DNA of 5,529 nucleotides from an uncultured Oscillospiraceae bacterium (GCA_910588935.1 CAJUSM010000089.1:1-5529), one strand, 5' to 3'; positions 1 through 5,363 are shown, counted from the first letter of the stretch. Notes: generated by a model from the sequence alone, not told the origin. A program made the numbers and translations.

Positions 1-96
1 ATTTCTAATCGTCCCCTTTCCCAAATTATGTTTAACTGCCTGCTTGATCCCTCTGCTATTTCTCTTATACTTGAAAATTGATTTCCCTGCATTTGG
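1..96. other. AT-rich left edge, no assignable gene
   Basis: Both strands are open for a short distance. The + strand frame from base 1 runs 26 codons to a TGA at 79-81. A minus-strand frame with an ATG near base 89 stays open to the window edge. Neither has a recognisable motif, and only the part inside the window can be read, so I do not call a gene here. Either could be the end of a gene outside the window. Confidence 0.3.
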
Positions 97-186
97 GGGA
101 GTGTCCAAAACGAGGATTTTATGAGGGGAAGTGGAAAAATTTCGTTAGGCTGCAGGATTGTCGGGATTTTATCCCGAAATATTTTT
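97..186. repeat. 90-bp direct repeat, left copy
   Basis: This segment aligns without gaps to 5440-5529, with five differences in 90 bases (at 129, 141, 150, 170 and 179). It contains a perfect hairpin, TCGGGAT (161-167), loop TTT, ATCCCGA (171-177). In the other copy the stem is unchanged and one of the five differences falls in the loop. Reading +, GAGG at 112-115 lies 5 nt before ATG 121, which opens a 24-codon frame ending at 195. The minus strand is also open across the repeat, so coding capacity is undecided. Extragenic repeat, mobile-element end or small-ORF repeat are all possible; the family is not recognised. The right copy reaches the window edge, so the true length may exceed 90 bp. 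Confidence 0.9.
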
Positions 187-250
187 TGTTTTTGATGGCC
201 TGGGGCAAGGTCGTAGGGCGCCGCCCCACACCCCGCATCCTTTGAGAAAG

Positions 251-275
251 GTAGACTTCGCGAAGCGAAGTCTAC
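251..275. repeat. perfect 11-bp inverted repeat (REP-like hairpin)
   Basis: GTAGACTTCGC (251-261) and GCGAAGTCTAC (265-275) are exact reverse complements around a GAA loop. The hairpin follows a GC-rich block (about 213-239) and is flanked by AAAG on the left and CTTT a few bases to the right. No T-run follows directly, so it is not a classical intrinsic terminator. It resembles the dispersed palindromic extragenic repeats found in many Clostridia genomes; that class assignment is an inference. Confidence 0.75.
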
Positions 276-348
276 GAAACTTTTCCCATTTTCTCACGGC
301 ATCCGAGAGCCGCGTTTTTTCTTCTCTCGCTTACCTTTATCTCCTCGG

Positions 349-609
349 TTGCACACTCCCGAGGGAATGCCCGTCTGCCGGGAACTGGGCAGCCATGAGA
401 AGCCCCTGAAGCAGACGGCCGCCAGTAAGGACTGGTACATGGAGGACAGCCTTTTCCTGGAGTACCAGAGTCCGCTGGAGGAGATTGTCCCTTTCCCCGG
501 GCCCCTGGATGAGGCGATCTGGGGCATATTCGGAGCCTCAGAGAAGGAGCTGGAAAAGGGCGTCCACGACGCGTATATGAGAATGCAAATGTATTTGGCG
601 GAAAGCTGA
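349..609 (+). CDS. short hypothetical protein or gene remnant
   Basis: The frame encodes up to 86 residues from a TTG at 349, but the start is uncertain. ATG 367 has a purine run directly against it, too close to be a normal ribosome site. ATG 439 has AAGGA at 427-431 with 7-nt spacing and would give a 56-residue acidic protein. Composition shifts from AT-rich to GC-rich with coding-like third positions near 360, and the frame stays open upstream of any good start. This suggests the 3' part of an older gene joined to repeat DNA. The product is hydrophilic, with no signal peptide or membrane segment, and a helical-looking tail rich in Glu, Lys and Met. I do not recognise the family. It ends 43 bases before the regulator promoter. 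Confidence 0.35.
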   Translation: MHTPEGMPVCRELGSHEKPLKQTAASKDWYMEDSLFLEYQSPLEEIVPFPGPLDEAIWGIFGASEKELEKGVHDAYMRMQMYLAES

Positions 610-651
610 GGGAGGCTGCGCGACAGTTATTGCATTTTTTCTTAGAAACTC

Positions 652-682
652 TTGACATTCTCACGGTGTCATGGTTTATCCT
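652..682 (+). promoter_or_regulatory. MerR-type promoter with 19-bp spacer and dyad
   Basis: A consensus -35 (TTGACA, 652-657) is followed 19 bp later by TATCCT (677-682, four of six matches to TATAAT). Spacers of 19-20 bp are characteristic of promoters activated by MerR-family proteins, which untwist the DNA. TGACA (653-657) and TGTCA (667-671) form an inverted repeat with a 9-bp gap and could be the regulator's own operator. Transcription from here would give a leader of roughly 40 nt before ATG 728. This suggests autoregulation by the downstream gene product. Confidence 0.6.
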
Positions 683-727
683 AATTACACGGAAACCGGT
701 TCCCCAAAAAATACAAAGGAGAATGCT

Positions 728-1522
728 ATGCTGACCATCAGTGAATTTTCCCGACTGAGCCATGTAAGCCCCCGCATGCTGCGCCACTACGATGCCCTAG
801 GCCTGCTGCGGCCAGAGACGGTGGGCGAAAACGGCTACCGCTACTACCTGCAGGAACAGCTCTCCACTCTAATCCGAATCCAGCAGCTGAGCGGCTACGG
901 ATTTTCCCTGCGGGAAATCGGGCCCATGCTGGCCTTAGAGGATGAAGCGCTGCTAAACCGCTTGCGGCGGCAGCAGGCGATACTTCAGAAAGAGCTGGAA
1001 GGGAAGAAGAATTTGCTGCGCCAGCTGGAAATGGACATTCTCCGGTTAGAAGGAGCAGAAATTATGGAAAATCAGTATCATGTCGTCCTGTTGGAGGATC
1101 CGGAGCAAAAGGTCTTTTCCATTCGAAAGGTGGTCGGCGTAAACCAGTTCCACGCGCTGTTTGCGGAGCTGCGCCAAGAAGCGGCCGCCCGGGGGCTGAC
1201 CCAGGCAGGGCCAATCCAAATGCTGTACCACGATCCCAATTTTTGCCGGGAGGGCACCGATGTTGAGGTGCAAATGGCAGTAGCCCAGGCAGGGCCCGGG
1301 GTAACGGTTAAGCCCCGGTTTCTCTGCGCCGCGGTGCAGCACAAGGGGCCTTATGAGAACATCGGCAAGGCCTACGAAACGCTGTGCGGCTGGCTGGCGG
1401 AGCACAAGGAATACCGACCCTGCGCGGCGACAATCGAGCGGTATTTGAACAACCCGCACGATACAGCGAAGGAGGACCTGGAAACAGGGGTGCTCTTCCC
1501 TCTGGAGCGGGTGCCGGAATAA
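728..1522 (+). CDS. MerR-family regulator with GyrI-like effector-binding domain
   Basis: This 264-residue regulator has the BmrR/Mta-like layout. Residues 1-70 form the MerR winged helix-turn-helix, with ISEFSRLSHVSPRMLRHYD, the GLLRP turn and the NGYRYY wing all recognisable. Residues about 72-108 are rich in Leu, Arg and Glu and should form the dimerising antiparallel coiled coil. Residues about 115-260 match a GyrI-like/SOUL-fold ligand domain, with the typical GPYENIGKAYETLCGWL helix and a late acidic segment around Glu249-Glu252. Related proteins bind cationic or amphipathic drugs and activate efflux or stress genes; the ligand here is unknown. The start at 728 is chosen because AAGGAG (717-722) lies 5 nt upstream; the in-frame ATG at 671 lies inside the promoter. 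No transporter is adjacent, so targets other than its own gene cannot be read from context. Confidence 0.93.
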   Translation: MLTISEFSRLSHVSPRMLRHYDALGLLRPETVGENGYRYYLQEQLSTLIRIQQLSGYGFSLREIGPMLALEDEALLNRLRRQQAILQKELEGKKNLLRQLEMDILRLEGAEIMENQYHVVLLEDPEQKVFSIRKVVGVNQFHALFAELRQEAAARGLTQAGPIQMLYHDPNFCREGTDVEVQMAVAQAGPGVTVKPRFLCAAVQHKGPYENIGKAYETLCGWLAEHKEYRPCAATIERYLNNPHDTAKEDLETGVLFPLERVPE

Positions 1523-1543
1523 GAATCTGTATTCACAGGCCGG

Positions 1544-1570
1544 AAACCCGGGGCGCAGCCCCCGGGTTTT
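1544..1570 (+). terminator. hairpin after the MerR gene
   Basis: AAACCCGGGG (1544-1553) pairs perfectly with CCCCGGGTTT (1560-1569) around a six-base loop, 21 bases after the regulator stop codon. Only a short T stretch closes the stem before CCC, so the U-tract is weak. It probably ends or attenuates the regulator transcript. It separates the regulator from the phosphorylase gene. Confidence 0.65.
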
Positions 1571-1629
1571 CCCGTGTATCCGAAAAACCTCTTTTCTGAG
1601 GGCGCCGCAAGTTCAGAAAATGGATACCC

Positions 1630-1713
1630 GAAAATATTTTCAAAAATTTTTCAAATATTTCTTTTATTTTCTGTCATTCTGCTGTATAATGTTGTTAGCC
1701 GGTATCCCACCGG
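1630..1713 (+). promoter_or_regulatory. candidate promoter and palindromes upstream of GH130 gene
   Basis: A perfect -10 hexamer TATAAT lies at 1685-1690 after a strongly AT-rich tract. The -35 at 17-bp spacing (1662-1667, TTTTAT) is poor, so activation by a protein or by upstream A/T tracts is likely. Two possible operator-like elements are visible: the perfect 12-bp palindrome GAAAATATTTTC (1630-1641), and the dyad CCGGT-ATCCC-ACCGG (1699-1713) at the expected transcription start. The AT palindrome could be chance in such sequence. The promoter call is good; the operator calls are speculative. Confidence 0.55.
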
Positions 1714-1742
1714 AAAACCCAATTTTTTAGGAGTGACACAAT

Positions 1743-2762
1743 ATGGCAAAAATTATTGGCAGGCCCGCCCTGCCCAACATGCCCTGGCAGGATAAGCCCG
1801 CCGGCTACGAAAAGCCCGCCGGCTACGAAAAGCCCGTTTGGCGCTATGACCAGAACCCCATTATCAAGCGTGACGCCATCCCCACCTCCAACAGCATTTT
1901 CAATTCTGCCGTGGTGGTCTATGGCGACGGATACGCGGGCGTTTTCCGCTGCGACAACCGGGGCGTGGAAATGGATATTTTCGCCGGCTTCTCTAAAGAC
2001 GGCATTCACTGGGATATCAATCCCGAACCCATTGTTTTTGAGGGCGAAAAGGACGTTATCCGCAAAGAATACCGGTACGACCCCCGGGTCTGCCTGATTG
2101 ACGGAAAGTACTATATTACCTGGTGCAACGGCTACCATGGCCCCACCATTGGCATCGGCTGGACCGAGGATTTCAAAACCTTCCATCAAATGGAAAACGC
2201 CTTTTTGCCTTACAACCGCAACGGCGTGCTGTTCCCCCGGAAGATTGGCGGCAATTTTGCCATGGTCAGCCGTCCCAGCGACACCGGCCATACCCCCTTT
2301 GGGGATATTTTCTATAGCGAAAGCCCAGACCTGTGCTATTGGGGCAAACACCGCTGGCTTTTTGGCACCGCCAACGGCTGGCAAAGCAAGAAAGTAGGCC
2401 CTGGCCCCACCCCCATTGAAACCGACGAGGGCTGGCTGATGATCTACCACGGCGTGCTCAACTCCTGCAATGGCTTTGTGTACCGTTTTGGCACTGCCCT
2501 GCTGGATATTGACCGGCCCTGGATTGTGAAGGAGCGGGGGCGCTTCTATGTGTTTGGCCCAGAGGTGGACTACGAGCTGACCGGCGATGTGCCTAATGTC
2601 ACCTTCCCCTGCGCGACTCTGACGGATCCTGAAACCGGGCGGATTACCATTTACTATGGCGCCGCCGACACTGTGACCGGCCTGGCCTTTACCACCGTGG
2701 ACGAGCTGCTTGGCTATATGCGCAAGTATCCCATGGATGTAGGCGACCAGGAAAACAAGTAA
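1743..2762 (+). CDS. GH130 family glycoside phosphorylase, probably beta-1,4-mannooligosaccharide phosphorylase
   Basis: The 339-residue protein is a five-bladed beta-propeller phosphorylase of family GH130, expected in the cytoplasm (no signal peptide). GH130 enzymes cleave beta-mannosides with phosphate, releasing alpha-mannose 1-phosphate. Visible marks are the N-terminal IPTSNSIFNSAVV stretch (46-58), AGVFRCDNR (65-73), the YDPR motif (112-115) whose Asp113 is the likely proton donor, the GPGPTPIETDEGWLMIYHGV segment (219-238) with the Tyr-His pair that helps bind phosphate, and IYYGAADTVTGLA (303-315). Length fits GH130_2 mannooligosaccharide phosphorylases better than the longer GH130_1 mannosylglucose enzymes, but beta-1,2-mannoside specificity cannot be excluded. 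The start at 1743 has AGGAG at 1729-1733. Residues 18-30 contain an exact duplicated hexapeptide. No mannan transporter, epimerase or other hydrolase is nearby. Confidence 0.93.
   Translation: MAKIIGRPALPNMPWQDKPAGYEKPAGYEKPVWRYDQNPIIKRDAIPTSNSIFNSAVVVYGDGYAGVFRCDNRGVEMDIFAGFSKDGIHWDINPEPIVFEGEKDVIRKEYRYDPRVCLIDGKYYITWCNGYHGPTIGIGWTEDFKTFHQMENAFLPYNRNGVLFPRKIGGNFAMVSRPSDTGHTPFGDIFYSESPDLCYWGKHRWLFGTANGWQSKKVGPGPTPIETDEGWLMIYHGVLNSCNGFVYRFGTALLDIDRPWIVKERGRFYVFGPEVDYELTGDVPNVTFPCATLTDPETGRITIYYGAADTVTGLAFTTVDELLGYMRKYPMDVGDQENK
1794..1836 (+). repeat. in-frame 18-bp tandem repeat in the GH130 gene
   Basis: Two identical 18-bp units (1794-1811 and 1812-1829) are followed by a 7-base partial third copy (1830-1836). 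Each unit encodes the hexapeptide KPAGYE, so the protein reads KPAGYEKPAGYEKP near residues 18-31. Both units are identical at the nucleotide level, which suggests a recent slippage or duplication. The array is a multiple of three, so changes in copy number keep the frame. Confidence 0.95.
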
Positions 2763-2780
2763 GAAAAACATGCTTTCCCC

Positions 2781-2824
2781 AGGCTGGGCGCAAAAAGCGA
2801 AAGCTTTTCGCCCAGCCTTTTGCT
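2781..2824 (+). terminator. intrinsic terminator after GH130 gene
   Basis: AGGCTGGGCG (2781-2790) pairs with CGCCCAGCCT (2809-2818). After a two-base bulge, AAAAGC (2793-2798) pairs with GCTTTT (2803-2808) around a GAAA tetraloop. The long stem runs into TTTTGCTTT. It lies 18 bases after the stop codon and should end transcription efficiently. Confidence 0.88.
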
Positions 2825-2896
2825 TTGGGTATTCTCTGCCTTAGGGCCAAAAGCCTTGTCATTTTCTCTCATTTTAAACAAACCCTAATCTCAGCC

Positions 2897-2925
2897 TTGA
2901 CTTTTTCTATCCTGTATGATACAAT
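2897..2925 (+). promoter_or_regulatory. sigma-A-like promoter with extended -10
   Basis: TTGACT (2897-2902) and TACAAT (2920-2925) are separated by exactly 17 bp. TG at 2917-2918, one base before the -10 hexamer, makes it an extended -10 promoter. Each hexamer matches consensus at five of six positions. It should start transcription near 2932, leaving a leader of about 37 nt before ATG 2969. No operator is obvious, so steady expression is likely. Confidence 0.8.
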
Positions 2926-2968
2926 CTCCAATAGAACATATATTCTGTTTTTCAAGGAGCTGACCCGT

Positions 2969-3847
2969 ATGAAAGACAAAAGTCCTTCCCGAAATTACCA
3001 GTACGAAACCCAACGCTTCTTGCTGCGCCAAGTACAAGCAGAGGATGCCCCTGCCCTGCTGAAATGCTATGGCAATCCTGCCGCCGTGGCCCTCATGAAC
3101 GATGATAACTGCCTGAGAGGGTTCCTCTGCCAGACCTTGGAGGATATGCAGGCCTATATCTCAATCTGGCAAAGCGAGGACTATGCGCGCCTGGCAGTGA
3201 TCGATAAAAAGAGTAGAGAGCCAGTGGGGACGCTGGAGATTTTCGGCGGCGAAACCGGCGTACTTCGGGTGGATTTGCGGCCGGATTACGAAACCCCAGA
3301 GGTCCTAGAAGAGCTCTATACTCTTGCTAAGCACCAATTCCCTGAGGATTTTCCTATGGGAGCTATGGTGACGAAGGCTGTTCCCCAAGCCGCCGCTCGC
3401 CGGGAGGCCCTTATAAAGTTAGGCTTCTCAGGCCCAGAAACATTTCGGAATTACGACTCCTACTATCGTTTGCCAGTACGGACTCTGGGGATTGCCTACT
3501 GTGGCCTGGCCTGCTGTTTATGCAGCCAAAAGGAGAGCTGCCCCGGGTGCCAGAACCAGGGCTGTGAGCAGAGTGACAAATGTGTACATTTTGCTTGCTG
3601 CCGGGAAAAGGGCCTGGCCGGGTGCTGGGAATGCCCAGACTTCCCCTGCGGCCAGGGGATGCAGAAAAACCGGCGGATCCTGACCTTTGCCAAGTTTGCA
3701 AAGGAGCATGGTGTTGCCAGGCTGCTGGAATGCTTGGAACGAAACCGCTGGGCAGGCGTTGTTTACCACCAGCCAGGCGGGCTTACTGGCGATTACGATT
3801 TGGAAACAGAAGAGGAAATTATGAGGCTGCTGGAAAAAGGGAAATGA
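2969..3847 (+). CDS. GNAT-like acetyltransferase fused to cysteine-rich DUF3795 domain
   Basis: This 292-residue protein has two parts. Residues about 12-168 resemble a GNAT N-acetyltransferase: an opening ETQRFLLRQVQAEDAPAL strand-helix, a central LAVIDKKSREPVGTLEIF strand pair, and the late ALIKLGFSG motif. The acetyl-CoA loop, normally Gln/Arg-x-x-Gly-x-Gly/Ala, is not visible; after VDLRPDY comes ETPEVL, so activity may be altered or lost. Residues about 174-275 are a DUF3795 domain with 13 cysteines between 178 and 227, including YCGLAC, CPGC, CWEC and DFPC, which probably bind zinc or another metal. The function of DUF3795 is unknown. ATG 2969 is chosen because AAGGAG (2954-2959) lies 9 nt upstream and a strong promoter ends at 2925, after any earlier in-frame start. 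No membrane segment is seen. No clear terminator follows before the IS at 3888. Confidence 0.88.
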   Translation: MKDKSPSRNYQYETQRFLLRQVQAEDAPALLKCYGNPAAVALMNDDNCLRGFLCQTLEDMQAYISIWQSEDYARLAVIDKKSREPVGTLEIFGGETGVLRVDLRPDYETPEVLEELYTLAKHQFPEDFPMGAMVTKAVPQAAARREALIKLGFSGPETFRNYDSYYRLPVRTLGIAYCGLACCLCSQKESCPGCQNQGCEQSDKCVHFACCREKGLAGCWECPDFPCGQGMQKNRRILTFAKFAKEHGVARLLECLERNRWAGVVYHQPGGLTGDYDLETEEEIMRLLEKGK

Positions 3848-3884
3848 GGCGGCCAAAAAATACATAAATAAAAAGGGACCGCTA

Positions 3885-3887
3885 GTT
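3885..3887. repeat. target-site duplication GTT, left
   Basis: The three bases GTT directly precede the left terminal repeat and are repeated at 4619-4621 directly after the right one. IS3-family elements typically make 3- or 4-bp duplications. Three bases can match by chance, so the weight comes from the exact abutment with both terminal repeats. Confidence 0.6.
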
Positions 3888-3912
3888 TGAACAGCCCCCA
3901 TTTGTTAGACAA
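3888..3912 (+). repeat. left terminal inverted repeat of the IS
   Basis: It matches the reverse complement of 4593-4618: shared TGAA, shared C-run and identical GTTAGACAA at the inner end, with mismatches and one indel between. A -10-like TATACT follows at 3919-3924 and a G-run (about 3939-3943) precedes ATG 3951, as expected for the transposase promoter region of the ancestral element. Confidence 0.75.
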
Positions 3913-3950
3913 GTATGGTATACTATAGGCTAACGAATGGGGGCAATATT

Positions 3951-4572
3951 ATGCCAAAAGAGAAATCAAACAAACGGTACACGCCAGAAGATAAGAAATC
4001 ACCAGCCACCGCCGGATTACAATGGAACTGCGCGGGAGCGGTCTCCGACTCAACCACAAGACCGTTCAGCGGCTGATGAAGGGACTAGATCTAGTTTGTC
4101 ATGTCAGGATCAAGAAATATCACGCCTACATAGGTGAAGCCGACAAAATTACGCCAAATCTGTTGCAGCAGAACTTCCATGCCAAGAAACCGAACCAGAA
4201 ATGGGCTACCGAAGTGACCGAGTTCAGTCTGTTTGGAGAGAAACTGTATCTATCTCCTATTCTCGACCTGCGCGGCAGCGATCTGGTCAGCTATACAATT
4301 TCAGACAGCCCTGTCCTCAGTATGGTGACCTCCATACTGGATAAGGCGTTTGAGATACCGCCTGATGGAGCCGACCTCATCCTCCATTCAGACCAAGGCT
4401 GGCAGTACCAGCACAAGCAGTACCAGGCCATGCTCAAAGAGAAGGGTATCCGACAAAGCATGAGCAGGAACTCTTTCAATATCTTGATTACTATAACAAC
4501 CAAAGAATCAAGGCAAGGCTAAAGGTCTTGCCCCCTGCAATACACAGACAACCAGCTCTTTCGGCTGCTTGA
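3951..4572 (+). pseudogene. remnant of IS150-group transposase (orfA/orfB)
   Basis: Three pieces can be read. ATG 3951 begins an orfA start (MPKEKSNKRYTPEDKK), then the frame is lost. From about 4010 an orfB frame reads RRITMELRGSGLRLNHKTVQRLM and continues to SMSR at 4468. This piece holds much of the rve/DDE integrase core, including LHSDQGWQYQ with the second catalytic Asp (codon 4391-4393). A third piece, in another frame from 4468 to the TGA at 4570-4572, is the conserved C-terminus with YLDYYNNQRIKARLK and PPAIHRQPALSAA. The segment between, which normally carries the catalytic Glu, is deleted. The first catalytic Asp, expected in W-x-T-D-V-T, reads Glu in WATEVT (codon 4211-4213). The transposase is therefore inactive by at least two independent lesions. 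Confidence 0.9.
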
Positions 4573-4592
4573 ACAATTTTCACCTTTTAAGT

Positions 4593-4618
4593 TTGTCTAA
4601 CTTTTGGGGGGCGCTTCA
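4593..4618 (-). repeat. right terminal inverted repeat of the IS
   Basis: Read on the minus strand from 4618, it starts TGAA, has a run of six C and ends GTTAGACAA, matching the left end except for substitutions and one extra base. It starts 20 bases after the orfB stop codon. GTT at 4619-4621 is the duplicated target. Confidence 0.75.
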
Positions 4619-5156
4619 GTTTGTTTGGCGTCCGAATACTTGGAGATACTGGTCAATTTTCCTGTGTCGTACCCCTTTGACTCGGCATAGCGATAGAGGA
4701 TCACCATAAAGTCCTGGGTAAAAATTTTCCCGTGCGGTAAAGGATAGTGACGATTTCCGCCCGGGTAGTGGTGTTCCGGTCGAACCGGGTTTTGCTTTTC
4801 CCCTTCATCAGGCCCGGATTGACCACAAACTTCACAGCTTTGGTGTACCATTTTTTGCCGAACCTAAAATTTTGCTGTATTTCAGGGTATCGCAAGCCAG
4901 GAAAGCTGAGCTGCCGATTTCTGTAACAGAGAAGGGAATGGTTACACTTACCACGCCAGTATTGACAAAAGCGCGAGGACCAATCTTTTTCACGCCTTCA
5001 CCCAGCCGCAGGCTTGTAAGCGCTTTCGCCAACACTGGCCAAGGTATTCGGAAATTTCACACTGGATAGACCATCGCAATAAGCAAGCGCCCATTGCCCA
5101 ATTTCCCCCACATTAGGATAATGCCAGATTCAACCTCAACAGACTCGATTACATTT
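4619..5156 (-). pseudogene. decayed LRR (BspA-like) surface protein with SLH domains
   Basis: Read on the minus strand, pieces of one protein appear in successive frames. About 5155-5123 gives VIESVEVESG. About 5117-5016 gives an LRR_5 unit with GEIGQWALAYCDGLSSVKFP. About 5020-4851 gives LTSLRLGEGVKKIGPRAF and SVTEIGSSAFLACDTLKY. About 4850-4725 gives an S-layer homology domain with FVVNPGLMKG and TTRAEIVTILYR. About 4719-4619 gives a second SLH piece with FMVILYRYAESKGYD and SISKYSDAKQ. SLH domains usually anchor proteins to cell-wall polymers, and BspA-type repeats are common on surface proteins. No single frame survives, no start or signal peptide remains, and the IS has inserted at the end. 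The pieces are out of frame and shorter than whole domains, so deletions accompanied the frameshifts. Confidence 0.82.
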
Positions 5157-5249
5157 CAATATGTTTTTTAGCAATACTTTCCTGCTGTTTTTCGCTCTGT
5201 TTTTGGTTAATTGGGCAAGGCGCGGTTTGGGCTAAGGCCAAGGCATCTT

Positions 5250-5271
5250 GAGATTTCATCTCGGTTTTTTT
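5250..5271 (+). terminator. weak terminator-like hairpin with T7
   Basis: GAGAT (5250-5254), loop TTC, ATCTC (5258-5262), then GG and seven Ts (5265-5271). Two further G-T wobble pairs can extend the stem. The stem is short and no + strand gene ends just upstream, so this may be a relic or chance. Confidence 0.3.
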
Positions 5272-5363
5272 GATTATGAGAGGGCATCCGGCGCGAGAAG
5301 CCCGCCTGTGGCAGGGCCAGAACCTTGAGACTCTGCCCTAAGGAACCTGCCCGAGACCTAACA

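Larger units (their letters stand above)
3888..4618 (+). mobile_element. internally deleted IS3-family (IS150 group) element
   Basis: The 731-bp element has imperfect terminal inverted repeats. The left end (3888-3912) and the reverse complement of the right end (4618-4593) both start TGAA, carry a C-run, and end GTTAGACAA, with a one-base length difference between. Ends are TG...CA and a GTT duplication flanks them. Full-length IS150-group elements are about 1.4-1.5 kb with overlapping orfA and orfB; here only about half remains. Internal deletions have removed most of orfA, the orfB start, and the late orfB region. The element cannot move alone but could be mobilised by a related full-length copy. 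Confidence 0.85.

Noticed and set aside
97..186. CRISPR or tandem array based on the 90-bp repeat
   Set aside because: Only two copies about 5.3 kb apart, with no regular spacers and no cas genes.
158..409. + strand frame through the left repeat and palindrome
   Set aside because: It runs through the inverted repeat and GC block with no ribosome site, and overlaps the more coding-like frame after 360.
671..727. Upstream in-frame ATG for the MerR regulator
   Set aside because: It lies inside the promoter between the -35 and -10 and has no ribosome site, whereas ATG 728 has AAGGAG and begins exactly at the MerR domain.
1046..1459. Minus-strand frames opposite the MerR regulator
   Set aside because: They overlap a well-supported MerR/GyrI-like gene and have no motif or ribosome site of their own.
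1695..2771. Long minus-strand open frame (358 codons) covering the whole GH130 gene
   Set aside because: It is an antisense shadow produced by the codon bias of the + strand gene. The + frame shows clear GH130 motifs; the minus translation has no recognisable domain.
2825..2968. N-terminal extension of the GNAT/DUF3795 protein
   Set aside because: The extension would begin upstream of the strong promoter at 2897-2925 and lacks a ribosome site; ATG 2969 has AAGGAG.
3411..3901. Minus- and alternative-frame ORFs within the DUF3795 region
   Set aside because: They are shadows of the cysteine-rich + frame, whose CxxC pattern is the family signature.
4872..5069. + strand frame opposite the LRR relic
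   Set aside because: The minus strand carries clear LRR_5 patterns; the + frame is antisense to them.
5149..5259. 36-codon minus-strand ORF rich in Gln, Lys and Glu
   Set aside because: No good ribosome site, no recognised family, and its end overlaps the LRR relic. Kept only as a note.
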